From Larix kaempferi (lineage: Eukaryota > Streptophyta > Pinopsida > Pinales > Pinaceae), in assembly GCA_027924585.1 (NCBI GenBank), contig BSBM01000442.1, forward strand, positions 6,572,001 through 6,636,000: DNA of 64,000 nt. Reading direction: 5' to 3'. The position numbers and the translations under genes were made by a program. The notes under the pieces are model-generated. The model was not told the origin of the DNA and searched no databases. It saw only the letters and a list, made by a program, of their open reading frames with translations. How positions within the stretch are numbered: the stretch's first letter is position 1; every line of letters begins with the position of its first letter. Positions 21,259 to 32,713 of the stretch are shown here, piece after piece.

Positions 21259-22498
21259 TTCGTCTCTATGGGGACATTCTTTGGAGAAATGGTCATCTCC
21301 ACACAGTAAACAAGGATACTTTAGTTTCCGTTTCTGCTTGGTATCATCAGGAGTGCTCTTTTGTTCCTACTGGGCGGAAGACTTTTTGGGTTTCCCTTTG
21401 TTCTTCTTTTTACCGCCAGACTTCTGAGATGAAGCTGATTGGACAGAATTCACCTCTTCAGTTACAGCAGGAGCGGTGGAATTGGTGGTGTTGTGGCCAG
21501 CCGAAGTCGGGTTGGATGATCCAACAGTGCTAGCAGCAGGCTGGGTGTTAAGGGAACCAATGATTCCATCAGTTTGGAGTCCCTTATGTGGTTTCGCAGG
21601 GTCATTAACGTCACGGGGTGCGTCAAGAAGAATATCAAACAAAGTGTCGGATTGAGTGTAGACTAGGTCTAGTACATGGGCACTCGTGATGGCTTGTTCT
21701 TCAGTGACAGCACCTCGCATAGCAACGTCTCTTGCTATGGTGGGGATGAGGGATTTTGTGAACCAGTCTGCTAGGAGCTGATTTGGAATGGGAGCTTTAA
21801 TGAGACATCATCTCCTTCGCCACTCATGGATATGATCCGAAATGTGAGTGGCGGTATTCTGACGGAGCGAGGTTAAAATCTCGGTACCAGTCTCATATCG
21901 TATGGGCAGCTGGAAATGTGCCAAAAAGTTCATGGCAAGAGAACCAAAATCAGGAAAAGAGTGCGGTGGCAACTCAATGTACCACTTGGCAGCCAAACCG
22001 ATGAGAGTCCTTTGAAACAATCTAAGACGAATTGAATCATCCATTAAGGAATTAGATGAACACCATAGGTGGTATGTCATCACGTGGTATGTCATCATCT
22101 CCTCTAATACGTAACTGTTCCAAACGTTCATGGATGGGGCCGAAAATCTCGGCAGGGTCAGGCCTATAGTAAGGCCTAGAGAACTCTGGAGTAGTCCAGT
22201 TAGGTGGGGATGAGATGGCAAAATGAGCCACTGGGTGGTCTGTAGAATAGGTCCAATAAGCTGCTGAAGGATCAACAACTACTGTAGGGTCGTCCTGGGG
22301 TTGGTTTATCCATTCCAACAATCCAGGTTCTCCCGGGATGACGGGAGAAAGGTCTTGTGAAGCGTGGGTTTGTGCTCCTTCATCCTGCAGGGGATGAGAG
22401 GCAGGTGAATCTGGAGGAGTTTGTGGAAACAAAAATCCTCCAACATTCAAAGTGGGGTTTTCCACTTCAGTAACTACGACCGTGTTACACTGATCCAT
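21259..22498 (-). pseudogene. Gag of element B
   Basis: Met at 22498 begins an acidic N-terminal part. A frame change near 22080 coincides with a duplicated GTGGTATGTCATCA. The capsid part then reads MTYHLWCSSNSLMDDSIRLRLFQ and ISDHIHEWRRR. A stop near 21805 follows, then the rest to 21367 with a Lys-rich end (KSGGKKKNKGKPKK), a stop, and the zinc knuckle CLLCGDDHFSKEC. The knuckle spacing is C-X2-C-X3-H-X4-C, one residue shorter than in A. Confidence 0.82.
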
Positions 22499-24767
22499 TC
22501 TTAGCCTTGAAATAACCTCCGGAATAAGGGGATATTCAGGTTATAAGTTTAAGATCCTACGGGACCTTCTCTAGGAAAAATCCACCAGAGTGTCAGGATG
22601 ATCAGCTAGGATGGCTGAAACAACGTTTCTCCTAAGGGTACGCTAAAAGAAAAGCAGTCCAGAAAAACCTACTCAAACTAAGGCAACAAGCAAACTTATG
22701 TGACAGAGTGGATTCAAAAGTTTGGAACCTCACGGTATTATCAAGGCATTGCAAACCGCGATATACTGTAGGGTCCAACAATATGACGCGACAAGGAGGA
22801 TTGGGACCGTACCCTTGCCTGAATACCCGATTACCTAGACAGTGCGTGCGTGCTAATCTCCCCGAGTGTTGTTCTCGGTGTTTTGCTTTGCCAAGACGGC
22901 CAAATGGTTAACTCGGTTGGTTTCAGGAATCCTAATGGTGTCTCCCGATATACGCAAGGTACGTGGGAGCTCAAATCCATAGTGGTGCTGTTTAATGCAC
23001 AACTGTTCAGCAAGAGACCTTCCAATATACGTGTCGAGTACGTGATACACCCTTCGATATACGCCAAGTACAGATTATGGTACTTGGTGGGTACATGAAG
23101 GAGCTCGATATATCGATGTACGTGGAAGACTACAATACCCCCGGGATACAGTGTTGGCAAATAACGACAGCTGCCACGCTTAACGATGCCGGAACACGTC
23201 TCTAACTTACACACAAGTTGCTAAAAATTTTACCTAGTTCTACTGTTAGTTTTATCTTGGACGGTTAGGTGAATGCATGAGGTGAGTACATAATCAGAAG
23301 CATAATGCAATCCCTGACTACATGCACGAAACGTTCTTTTCTTTCAATGAATCTAGCTATGGGAAGGAGAAAGCTTTTTCCAATGGTATTGCCAAAACAA
23401 ACTCAATGCAACACAATTCCCAATTCAAACAAATTTGACAATGAAAGTATTATTTTCCTTTTCAGCGAAACGCAAAAGTACACAACACTACTAAACCAAA
23501 TCAAACCAACTTTTTTCTTTTCTTTTTCTTTTCAAATCAAAATGACACTAAGTGATGAAAAGAGAGGATTCTGAAATGGAATATGCAAGTTTTTTCAATT
23601 TCACTTTCAATGATCTAAAAACAACAAGAATTAAAAATGCATCTATCTTTCCTTAGCATGGAATCAATTTTGCAAAAATCGAAGCGTACTTTGAGCCTTT
23701 CAAGAAAATGAGCGATTCATAATTCGAGAAAAACACAATAGATCATACATTCATTCAACTTTTCCAAAACATAAACGAGAATTTTCCAATGCACAACAAT
23801 ATTTCTTCAATAATTTTTTGAGAAACAATGGGAAAGAAGCACTTTTTAATTTTTCAATGGATGCATCAAAGAGTAAACTTGACAACAACTAAGCTTTCAG
23901 ATCTAACTGACTAAAAAGAAAACACTACTTGCAGCACTGGCACATTCAGAAAACTCAAGAAAAGACAAGCACTCAACCAGGCTGAAAAACACACTTAACT
24001 CAAAATCAAGCAGCAGCAAGCAAACTAAGCAAGCAAAGCTCAAAACAAATGTAAATGAGGTCTGGAGGTTGATCCAATGCAATGATCAGATCAGGGATGG
24101 AAGGAAGGGAATGCAAGAGTGAACGGATGAAGGTGGAGGAGACTAGAGCATCCACCACTACCAGTCTCAAACTTGTCCAAGACGGAACCCAAAGTCAGTC
24201 CAAATGAAACCAAACTCTCAACACACAAATCATAAATGGGGTCTCTGGCTAGATCTTGCAGCGCAGAGGGAGTTCATACACCAGACCAAGGTTCAAACTG
24301 TCAAATGAGGGAAGGGATGCATGTATGCCAACTTTTTACAGATCGGCACACTCTGCCTTTGTACACAGTGTGACGTTGCAGGTTGTTTACACGGGAAGTG
24401 CGACGATGTCATAGTTTACCAATGCAAAGGGCGCGACGAGTATCCACCAAGTAAAGAACAGAGACTCAAAATGACACAGTGTTGCTCTGTTTCCACTTCC
24501 CAGGTGCGACAGGCGAGGTCTAGATTCAAAAATGAATCAGATCTCTCAACAATGAACCATAAACAGGCTTGAAAATGAGTTGTATAAACTCAGAGGAAGC
24601 AAATCAGAGTCTTCAATGTGAAGATCTGACAGTGAAATCAATCCTAAGAAGTAAATGGCAAAAAATAATAAAAAAGGCTTGTGTCAAGTAATCAACTGAA
24701 AATGACTCTCAGATTAATGACCACTAAACAAACTCTATATACTACTCCCCAGTATGGTCTCCAGATT
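22499..24767 (-). other. Leader of element B with primer-binding region at its right end
   Basis: About 2.3 kb between 5' LTR and gag. Next to the LTR, on the minus strand, AATCTGGAGACCATACTGG (24749-24767) is the likely primer-binding region. Sixteen bases of it recur beside the LTR of relic C. The tRNA was not assigned. At 22760-23130 there are repeated CGATATACG(C)AAGTAC-like words. Plus-strand ORFs such as 23305-23574 show no protein-like features. Confidence 0.65.
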
Positions 24768-25666
24768 TGTTATCGGACAATCCACTCGAGCGGACGCGAG
24801 CTAGATCTCCCTAGCTCAAAGTGAGTCTAGAACAAATAGAATAGACTACAAGTGCATTTCCTAGATCTACTTAAGGATCAAGTACTAGATGTCTTACCTT
24901 TTTACTACGCAATCCTTTCTCCTGAACATTGCTCCACGTCCCACGGTCGTCAGATCCAAGTTGCAAGACCTGTCAAGACAAGAAACAAGAGAAACCAGTA
25001 AAAGATATCTATACAATAAGCGATCTAAGTAAACAGTTAAGCAGGTAAACTACTCAATATCATTGCACACATGAACAATATTGGTGGAAAGCACTTGTAT
25101 TACTGCAAATAGAGGAGTACATGATAGAGATATAGAACCACAACCAATGCTTAACGCTGTAGCCCTTCTCCGACGAAGCCAATTGACATATCCTTCCAAG
25201 GAAGTATGAGTTCTCCAATAGGTGAGTGGAGATGTTCTAAGAGAGATTTCACTAGCATGTAGATACCATAGTCTTCCTCCTTTTGGGATGGGAGTGAGCT
25301 TCACTTATATAGGACTAAGTGGATAGGGTATGGATAGGATAGGTTGAGAGATGGTAAGAGAGAGATAGGGGATCCTCCCAAAGAGTTAGGAGTTGAGTAC
25401 CAGCTCCCCTAGAGGTCAGGGATAAGCCCCTAAATGAGCAAGTTTCGAGAAGGATCTCGAATAAGCTATTTTTTCCCATTAACTGAACTCATCGCACCCT
25501 GCAGTGGAGCAAGATGCAACGTCGCATGTTGCTAGTGTGCAACCTGCGACGACCTCTCAAAAGATTGCAGAACTGAGTGCAAATCCTCCCAGGATGATTA
25601 CTTAGTCCATGTATCTTCAGGGGTGTATACACTGAATCTGATGATGAGTAGATTTTGGGTGTAACA
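24768..25666 (-). repeat. 5' LTR of element B
   Basis: 899 bp, TG...CA. On the minus strand a TATA box CCTATATAAGTG lies near 25301-25312, about 360 bases into the LTR. It drives transcription towards gag on the left. Confidence 0.95.
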
Positions 25667-25670
25667 GCAT

Positions 25671-26452
25671 ATTATGTCTCTTACCTTGATTGATGATATG
25701 ACTAACTAGAAAAGTCCTTTGGTCAAATAAGAATATGCATGAGTAAAAGAAGTATTCCCTGAAACCTTGAATACCAATGTTTATTATCTGTGTTTGAAAT
25801 GATCATGACTATACATGTTTAAGGTTATTGTGATTATACTAATGAATGTATGTATGAGACCTCGAGGATAACACAATGATGATACTAGTAAGTATGCATA
25901 AGTGATTGAGGATGGATATAAGTTCAAGGACAGGTAATCCAGGAAGCAAAGATCAAGAGGGAGCACACTCTAGTAGTTCCTGCAAGGAAGCAAATATTGA
26001 GAAGGAGTCCACCCTAAAAACCAAACAAAGATAAGTATTTGAATTGTCATTTCTTGCATATTTGTTTGTTTAAATAATATTGTTCAATGATGTATATGTT
26101 CCTAGAATTAGGGTGTGTATTATGCATATTAGAATAATTGCATTAATAAATAGTATACTACTAATATGCATGTGATGGGTAAGTGGCCTATGGCACTGTA
26201 CAACATTCCATTCCTACTTATCTAGAATGAAACCTCTTTGCTGACATGTTGGGAGTTGTGCACAGTCTTAACAATGTTCTCGTAGAGATTGGAAGGAATC
26301 TAGAAAGTTATGGGATATGGATAAATGTTGTATTGAAGCATTGGCTAAAATAATTGCATGACTATATGACATATTTATTTATGTGTAAGAATTTATTCTG
26401 AAAACTATGAGATGTTTCTAATCATGCAATTTAACTTGCTTTGTAGGAAAGA
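25671..26452 (+). other. Copia D leader, second part
   Basis: AT-rich and without a readable gag or integrase. At its end CTTGCTTTGTAGGAAAG (near 26434-26450) looks like a 3' splice site just before the RT frame. Together with the GTATG sites on the far side of element B it could bound an intron, but this is not established. Confidence 0.4.
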
Positions 26453-28049
26453 TTGTATACCATCACCTACAAAAGAAAGACTACAACATTTGTTCCAGCA
26501 ACAAAGCTATCTATTGACGATATTGAAGTTCCCAGGATCCGGGATGAAGTAATGGAAAAATACCATGATCCGTTGATCATGAAGAAAGATGTTTGGGATG
26601 TGGTCCCAAGACCAGATGGGAAGTCTGTTGTGACTTCCAAGTGGATCTATAAGATCAAGCATGCTACAGTTGGTAGCATAGAGAAATACAAAGTGAGATT
26701 TGTAGCTCGTGGCTTCTCCCAGAAACAAGGGATTGATTATGAAGAGACTTTTTCTCTTGTGGCCAGATACACTTCCATTAGATCAGTACTTGCTCTGGCT
26801 GCAAGTGATGAAATGGAAGGTACACCAAATAGGTGTCAAGACAGCTTTCTTGATTGGTTTAGTTCAAGAGGAAGTGTATGTGGAGTAGCCACTTGGGTTT
26901 GAGACACATGATAGAGAGACTCATGTGTGCAAACTGAAGAAAGCCCTGTATGGTTTGAAACAGGCACCCAGGACCTGGTATGGCAGGATAGATGGCTTCC
27001 TATCTAGTTTGGGCTTTACCAAGAGTAAAGCGGATTCCAACCTTTACTACAAGGTTAAGGAAGGCAATCCAGTGATACTACTATTGTATGTGGAAGACCT
27101 GTTTGTAACAGGTGAGGATAGATTGATTGCCAACACGAAGAGGAAGCTTGCTGCCGAGTTCGAGATGAAGGACTTGGGTATGATGCACTACTTTCTTGGT
27201 ATGGAGGTGTGGCAGAGTGCAGATGGAATCTCCCTTGGACAAGGGAAGTATGCAGTAGAGATCCTGAAGAGGTTCGGGATGATGGACTGCAAGGCCATGG
27301 CCACACCTATGGAATCGAACCTGAAGCTTCTGTGTGATGCTTCTTCTGAGCCGGTTGATGCTACGATGTATCGTCAAATGATTGGGTCCTTGATGTACCT
27401 GACGAATACGAGACCAGATATCTGCTTTGCAGTGAACACCTTGATCCAGTACTTGACAGATCCGAGACATATTCACCTGATAGCTACAAAGCATATTCTG
27501 AGGTACCTGAAGGGTACAGTTCACTATGGGCTCAAGTATGAGGCGAATCAAAAGTTTAACCTGGAGGTTTATGTTGATTTGAATTGGGCAGGCAGTGCCA
27601 TTGATCGAAAGAGCACTTCAGGGTGTTGCTTCAGTATGGGATCTAGTATGATCTCTTGGTTTAGCAGAAAGCAATCCTGTGTGGCACTGAGTACAGCCAA
27701 AGTAGAGTATGTCGCAGCTTGTTCGGCTAGTTGTGAGGCAGTATGGCTTAGGAAGCTATTGTCTGATTTGTTTGATCTGCAGCTGAGTGCTACTTGTATA
27801 TATTGCAACAACCAGAGTTGTGTGAAGTTGTCGGAGAACCTAGTGTTCCATGACAAGTAGAAGCGCATTGAGATCAAGTATCACTATATCAGGGATATGG
27901 TGCAGAGAGGAGCAGTGAAGCTCCTGTATGTTGTGATGAATGAGCAGATAGCCGATGTGTTGACCAAGCCGCTTTCCAGAGTGAAGTTTGAATACTTCAG
28001 AGGGAGACTTGGTGTACTTCAGATCGAGATACCTTCCAAGGGGAAGTGA
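26453..28049 (+). pseudogene. Ty1/copia reverse transcriptase and RNase H of element D
   Basis: Opens with the RT N-terminal region (KKDVWDVVPRPDGKSVVTSKW, KVRFVARGFSQKQGIDYEETF). Near 26805 the frame shifts, and a TAG at 26885-26887 stands where CAG is expected (VEQPLGFE in relatives). From 26925 the frame is open: ALYGLKQAPRTW, active site LLLYVEDLFVTG, TRPDICFAVNTL, then RNase H with RKSTSGCCFSMGSSMISW. A TAG at 27858-27860 interrupts it before IEIKYHYIRDMV and the end near 28049. The RT box is YVED rather than YVDD, and the RNase H motif AEAEY reads AKVEY. The upstream half of pol and gag are absent. Confidence 0.9.
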
Positions 28050-28084
28050 TGAGTCCAGAGACACAGATGCACACAAGCCATTCT

Positions 28085-28460
28085 CACATGGTGGTAGGTT
28101 GGTCCTCCTATGGTGTAGATGTAAGGGCTGGAGCCATTCTTACATGGTCGTAGGTTGGTCCTCCCATGGTAAGATGTAAGTGCTAGGACATTCTTACATG
28201 GTGGTAGGTTGGTCCTCCCATGGTAAGATGTAAGTGCTGGGCCATTCCGACATGGTGGTAGGTTGGTCCTTCCATGGTCGTTGATGTAAGTGTTGTGCCA
28301 TTCCGACATGGTGTTAGGTTGGTCCTCCCATGGTCATTGATGTAAGTGCTGTGCCATTCCGACATGGTGGTAGGTTGGTCCTCCCATGGTCGTTGATGTA
28401 AGTGCTGTGAGCCTTTCACGGATGGTGGTAGGTTGGTCCTCCCATGCCGGTGAGTGTAAG
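28085..28460 (+). repeat. Seven-copy tandem repeat, 55-58 bp, in the 3' part of copia D
   Basis: Each unit contains GGTAGGTTGGTCCTCCCATGG followed by GATGTAAGTGCTG and CCATTC(C/T). The copies begin near 28091, 28145, 28200, 28255, 28310, 28366 and 28424. It lies between the pol end and the purine tract. Confidence 0.9.
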
Positions 28461-28534
28461 TGCTGTGTGTGTGCATCTGGGTTGTGCTCCATGGACGATG
28501 ACGATGATCTGAAGACGATGATGTGACAATATGG

Positions 28535-28925
28535 TACACAAGTTTTGCAGAGGCATATGATCAGTCCTGAGATGCTCTTACAGGTTTTGCAGAGGCAGTG
28601 TAATCAGTCCTGGGAGATCTTGCAGGTTTTGCAGAAGCAGTATAATCAGTGCTGTGGTGTACCTACTTGATGGCTTGGTCACAGAGTTGTTGATGATGTT
28701 CATCTAGCATGAAGAAGGGATGGCTCTGTAGATGATGAAGACCTGCAGGCGGTGGGCCTACATCCAGTATGAAAAAGGACTGGCTCTGTAGAACTTCCTA
28801 TGACGAGTAGATTGGAGATTGATTGAGATAGCAGCAGCAGTGATGATGACGATGATTCGATGATGATGATTCGATGACGATGATCCAGTGACGATGATCC
28901 AGAGAAGAAGACTTGTGTTAGTAGA
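28535..28925 (+). repeat. Further short tandem repeats before the copia purine tract
   Basis: Three units of about 55 bases with AGGTTTTGCAGAGGCA...AATCAGTCCTG (28541-28655), two units with CCTCTAGCATGAA/CCAGTATGAA...GGCTCTGTAGA (28700-28795), then a GATGATGAC/GATGATTC array (28838-28905). All are plus-strand parts of the 3' region of element D. Confidence 0.75.
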
Positions 28926-28952
28926 TCTGTGTCGAGAAATACCTTCCTAGTT

Positions 28953-28961
28953 AAGAGGGAG
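28953..28961 (+). promoter_or_regulatory. Polypurine tract of copia element D
   Basis: AAGAGGGAG directly before the right LTR, the usual primer for plus-strand DNA synthesis in copia elements. Confidence 0.9.
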
Positions 28962-29603
28962 TGTTGATGTATATGTAACTTCGGAATGTATTTCACCTAT
29001 GTATATTGTACTCCTATAGAGATGTTATTATTCCTCTATACGGAAGTGTTTGTATTCATATAGAGATGTTATTATTCCTCTATACAGAAGTGTCGTCATT
29101 TATATTGTAAGTGTCATAACTTATACTTGATGGGTTATTAGACCACCTTGTTAGGGTCGGCCCTGTATAAGTCATGTGGGTTAAAGGGTTATTAGACCAC
29201 CCTATTGGGGGTCGGCCCTATCAGCATTATGTTATGTGGTTAAGTTAAGGCCGACCTAGTAAAGGTTATTAGGCAAGTCAAGTCAAGTATAAATAGAGTG
29301 CGGGAGGCACTCTATTTCATCATTCACTTTCTCACTCATACACTCATTGGAGAGTGGTGCACTTGTGGAAGAGGAGAAGCTGCTGCTAGGAGGACTATCT
29401 CTTCTACTTGGGTTGTATCATTTCTCTATCTATCTCTGAGGAAGTTGCGGGGTTTTTCACCTTCTTGGTTTTCCCCGGTGAAACTCTATGTCTCTTGTGT
29501 GCTTGCATTATTGTGTCCATGATTGATATGATGTAGATATGCTATACATGTTATTCTCTCAGTTAAGATCCTAGATTAGATTGAAATTTCTGAAAAACTA
29601 ACA
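28962..29603 (+). repeat. 3' LTR of copia element D
   Basis: 642 bp, matching the left LTR with few substitutions and lacking its 20-bp insertion. TATA box TATAAATAG at 29288-29296. It ends CTAACA, followed by the target copy CTTGC. Confidence 0.94.
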
Positions 29604-30060
29604 CTTGCCTACCTTTCCTTCAAACTTAGGGATGTCCAAGGGGATTTTGGTGGGCATTTGAGGCCATGAAGGATCATGTCAAATGGGATCATTAGTTAGC
29701 CTCGCCAAATCAAGAAGGTTGATACTAGCCATGCACAGAAGAATCGTAGTAGGAAATGAGGTAGAGAGGTTAGTAGTGGTGTTGGCATTGGTGTTGTCAG
29801 TGGAACCACCACCAACGGTTCTTCCAATAGAAAGAAGGACGTTTCTACCACCATAAATAATTATACCACTGGAAACGGGAATATGACTAGCCATGGTGCC
29901 AACAAAAGGGTGAGACAAAGGATATCTAAGATGAGAGGAGCCTAAACTCGAGGATTCTGATGAATAATTGGGAGAGGAGGAGGACTGTATAACAATGACA
30001 CACCTAGATGGACCAATAGGACAACCGAAGAATCAATACAAAGGGAGATGACGCCCAAGT
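29604..30060 (-). pseudogene. Gag of relic C, N-terminal part
   Basis: On the minus strand, MASINLLDLARLTNDPI (29670-29720) matches MASLNLPDLARLTNDPI of gag A. The next nucleotides match MPTKLPSDIPKFEG of A, up to the copia insertion point. A stop follows the shared segment. The upstream part is Ser/Thr/Asn-rich. Confidence 0.75.
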
Positions 30061-31796
30061 CTCTGCGAATACCTCAGGGGAGCTATAGTGACAACATCCA
30101 AGGTAATCAATCCAACAATGCAAATCTAAAACAATGCTTATGTAAGAAATGATCCAATCAATAATATGAACTCTATAAATGGTGTTAAGTCAAATAACAA
30201 GTGTAACATGGGTGCACCAAGTGATCTAATCTAGTCAGAGAGTAGAAAAATGAAAAGAATTCCCTAGAAAGAGAAAAGAAACACTAGCCCTGTAAGATTA
30301 AATACAACACACAAATGTAATAAAAGAGATCTTCCTTAAATATTTTCATGCAATGGGGTCTCAATTCCACTGTAGAAAACAAGTAGAAATATGAACAAGG
30401 GTCTTCCAAACACTGGACTCATATAGGGATCCCAAGTCTTACCAAGCCAATGAGTAAAGATCGAAATGAACAGTTATAGAGAGAGTCTCTACTCACTACT
30501 ATCTGATCCAGGCACCTCTCCATTTGCGAGGGTCACCTTTGTGTAAGAGTCCTAATGAAATGGTCACTATGCTACTAAGACACATTCGATAGGTTTCCTA
30601 CAACTTCAGCCCGAAGGAAACAATCTGGATGATATTCAGTATCTGAAAGAGAAAGGTGCCCCAATCAACCCTTCGGTTCTTGTCTCACCATGTATCACCT
30701 TAAAAGGATGGGCTTTCCAATAAACTGGTCATGACTGTGTCCAACAATACTAGAGGATTTTGGTTCCCTAAATGGTCAACCATTATGTATAGTGACTAGG
30801 TGGAATTGTTTGGTTGCTTATCCCCAAAGTCCTAACCTAGATACATAATTATTTTGGCCCTAAAGTGAGGGAATTTAATGTGTTTAGATTAGGGTTGATT
30901 TTAGGCTCCACTTGGGGTCATGAACCAAGTGATGTTTTGAATTAAGGTGTGAAAGTGTGTGCACAAGTGGTGTGTACAACTATGAAATGTAAATGAAAAG
31001 GAAATGCAAATGCCCGCACAATGATGAAAAGAGAAATAAGACAGTTTCAATACTATTTACTAAATGATGTATTTCTTGAAATAAATCTATGATATCGCAC
31101 TAAGCAATGGGTCACAATAAAGCCACTCGCAATTCCAAGAAAGCATGGAAACAAGATATCCAATCAAAGCATGGATCCCTAAAGAAAAGATAAAGTCTCT
31201 TAACCAATGAATAAGGTGCTTTAAACAAACCCAAACAATCAACTACCAAGAGATATCTAATAATCAATCCTACTGAAATAAGAAGAAAAATGTAGCTGAA
31301 AAAAAACCCCAAAGGAGACAAATGCTAGGATATCTCGATCTCTTCTTCACCTACAATGTTTAAAAGGAGAATTAATCATCCATTACAACAAGAAATCAAG
31401 CTATAGATAGTAAAAACAAAACCGTAAATAGACCCAAAACTGAAAATTGAACCGAACTAGAAAAAGATGAAGGCGGAACAAGCTGTGAAATGCGAAAAAA
31501 TCAGGGTTTGGAAATAGGTCACGACTTTTTAAGGAAAATTTGCATTCCAAGTAGCAGGACTTGGCTAAAATTAGCGTCTGAGCCCCAAAAATGTTGAAAA
31601 GTGATGAAATGAATTTTGGTCATGGCTAAAAGAGATGGATTTCGGTCAAGTAACCTACTTGCGACTCAACAACAATAAATAACAAGCAAACACAACTAGA
31701 TCCAAGCAACAAACACTCAACAAGGCAATTGGAAATGAAGGTCTAACACAACCAAGGGAGGAGGATGGATCATTTCCCAGTATGGTCGCTAAAATT
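30061..31796 (-). other. Leader of relic C with primer-binding region
   Basis: About 1.7 kb without a recognisable gene. At its right end, on the minus strand, AATTTTAGCGACCATACTGG (31777-31796) sits next to the LTR start and shares GACCATACTGGG with element B. No other structure was recognised. Confidence 0.6.
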
Positions 31797-32713
31797 TGTA
31801 TGGTGTGATTTCTCATCCACATGTGCCAACAACACATACCAAGGGGTTGTGCAATCCTTGGTAACATATTCAATAGGGAAAAAACAAAATAACAAAAGCA
31901 ACTAAAACTAAACTAAACAAAATATCATCATTCTTCAAATCGCAATACATATAGAGATCATTGAGACAACATGTAGAGAATCAAAGAATGGATTTTCATT
32001 ATCAATATTATAAAGGAAAGTACATAGTAGCACCTTGGTACAATGTAGAGGAAATGGGGGCTCCAAAACTATCCAAGGGAAGGTTTTTCCATCTCCTTTG
32101 CAACCTCTCAATCTCTATCCAACTGTCATTAAGTAGATCTCCACAATGGTGAAAGTAGAAAGTAGATAATGGTATCCTTCTCTTTCTAGGAGAATTTTGG
32201 CAGAGTAACTTCGTGACTATGATATGGAAATCATGTGTGTGGAATGGTGACACCGGGGGCTTTTTTATAGGCACAAGAGTGGTCAAGAGAAGGATCTAGA
32301 TTTAATGTGAACATTCTCCATTTCCTTGATTGCTTCATGGAGAAATTAGGGTTTTGGAACCTAGATTTGTAACTAATTTTGGACCTTGTCAAGGTATGTG
32401 TCCATCTTTGGCCCCTTCTTCATTAGGGAAGTGGGAAACAATAAATTTCATCTTGAAAATCACTTTTTGGGACTAGGTTGCGACTTTTTGGGGAAAACCT
32501 GTGACTTAGGTCGCAAATTTCAAGAGAAAACCCACGAGCCCTTTCAAATTGGTTAATTTTGGTGTTTGAATTCTAATTTTTGCCAATTTCATTACTTCCT
32601 CAGGTCATATGGATGGAATGAGTTGGACAAATGGTGCTTATGATGCCAATTTATGATGTATAAGGGTGATAAAGCTGATGATATGACAAGTGAGCAAATT
32701 TTGGCTATTAACA
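31797..32713 (-). repeat. Probable 5' LTR of relic C
   Basis: About 917 bp. On the minus strand it would begin TGTTAATAGCC (32713) and end CACACCATACA (31797). A TATA box CCTATAAAAAAGCC lies near 32254-32267. The inner end is fixed by the primer-binding region, but the outer end is inferred from its likeness to the LTR starts of A and B. No partner LTR is present. Confidence 0.6.

Larger units (their letters stand above)
11607..25670 (-). mobile_element. Ty3/gypsy (Tat-like) element B with both LTRs and a captured antisense gene
   Basis: Two LTRs of exactly 899 bp (11611-12509, 24768-25666) with TG...CA ends are flanked by GCAT at 11607-11610 and 25667-25670. Minus-strand order from the right: 5' LTR, leader of about 2.3 kb, gag, protease and linker, RT, RNase H, integrase, a separate RNase H, a 4-kb non-coding 3' part with an opposite-strand gene, purine tract, 3' LTR. 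Gag-pol is broken by several stops and shifts. The LTRs differ at only a few per cent of sites by eye, so insertion is not very old, yet it is younger than copia D, which it splits. Confidence 0.95.
9091..29608 (+). mobile_element. Ty1/copia element D, internally deleted, hosting gypsy element B
   Basis: Paired LTRs (9096-9757 and 28962-29603) start TGTTGATG and end CTAACA. They are flanked by 5-bp copies CTTGT (9091-9095) and CTTGC (29604-29608), one base different. The primer-binding site TGGTATCAGAGC follows the left LTR, and the purine tract AAGAGGGAG precedes the right one. Inside, only reverse transcriptase and RNase H can be read (26453-28049). Gag, protease and integrase are not found. 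The leader is split by element B. Without B the element would be about 6.5 kb. The LTRs are very alike by eye apart from a 20-bp insertion in the left copy. Confidence 0.92.
7674..32713 (-). mobile_element. Ty3/gypsy relic C, oldest layer, split by copia element D
   Basis: The pieces are gag remains at about 7770-9095 and 29604-30060, a leader to 31796, and an LTR-like block 31797-32713. The two gag parts join exactly across the copia insertion when compared with gag of A: the sequence before 9091 and after 29608 corresponds to neighbouring gag sequence near 6790-6830. Everything downstream of gag (protease, RT, integrase) is missing on the left, where element A begins. It is the same family as A by gag. 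Confidence 0.75.

Noticed and set aside
27055-27551. Antisense ORFs of 83 and 156 residues in copia pol
   Set aside because: Shadows of the conserved RT frame, with no independent features.
28085-28460. Regularly spaced repeats as a CRISPR array
   Set aside because: The whole unit is repeated, with no unique spacers, and the sequence is a plant retrotransposon.
28019-28539. Minus-strand ORFs with a repeated peptide GRTNLPPC
   Set aside because: They are translations of the 55-58-bp tandem array. Units vary in length and the frame changes between the two ORFs, so a repeat protein is unlikely.
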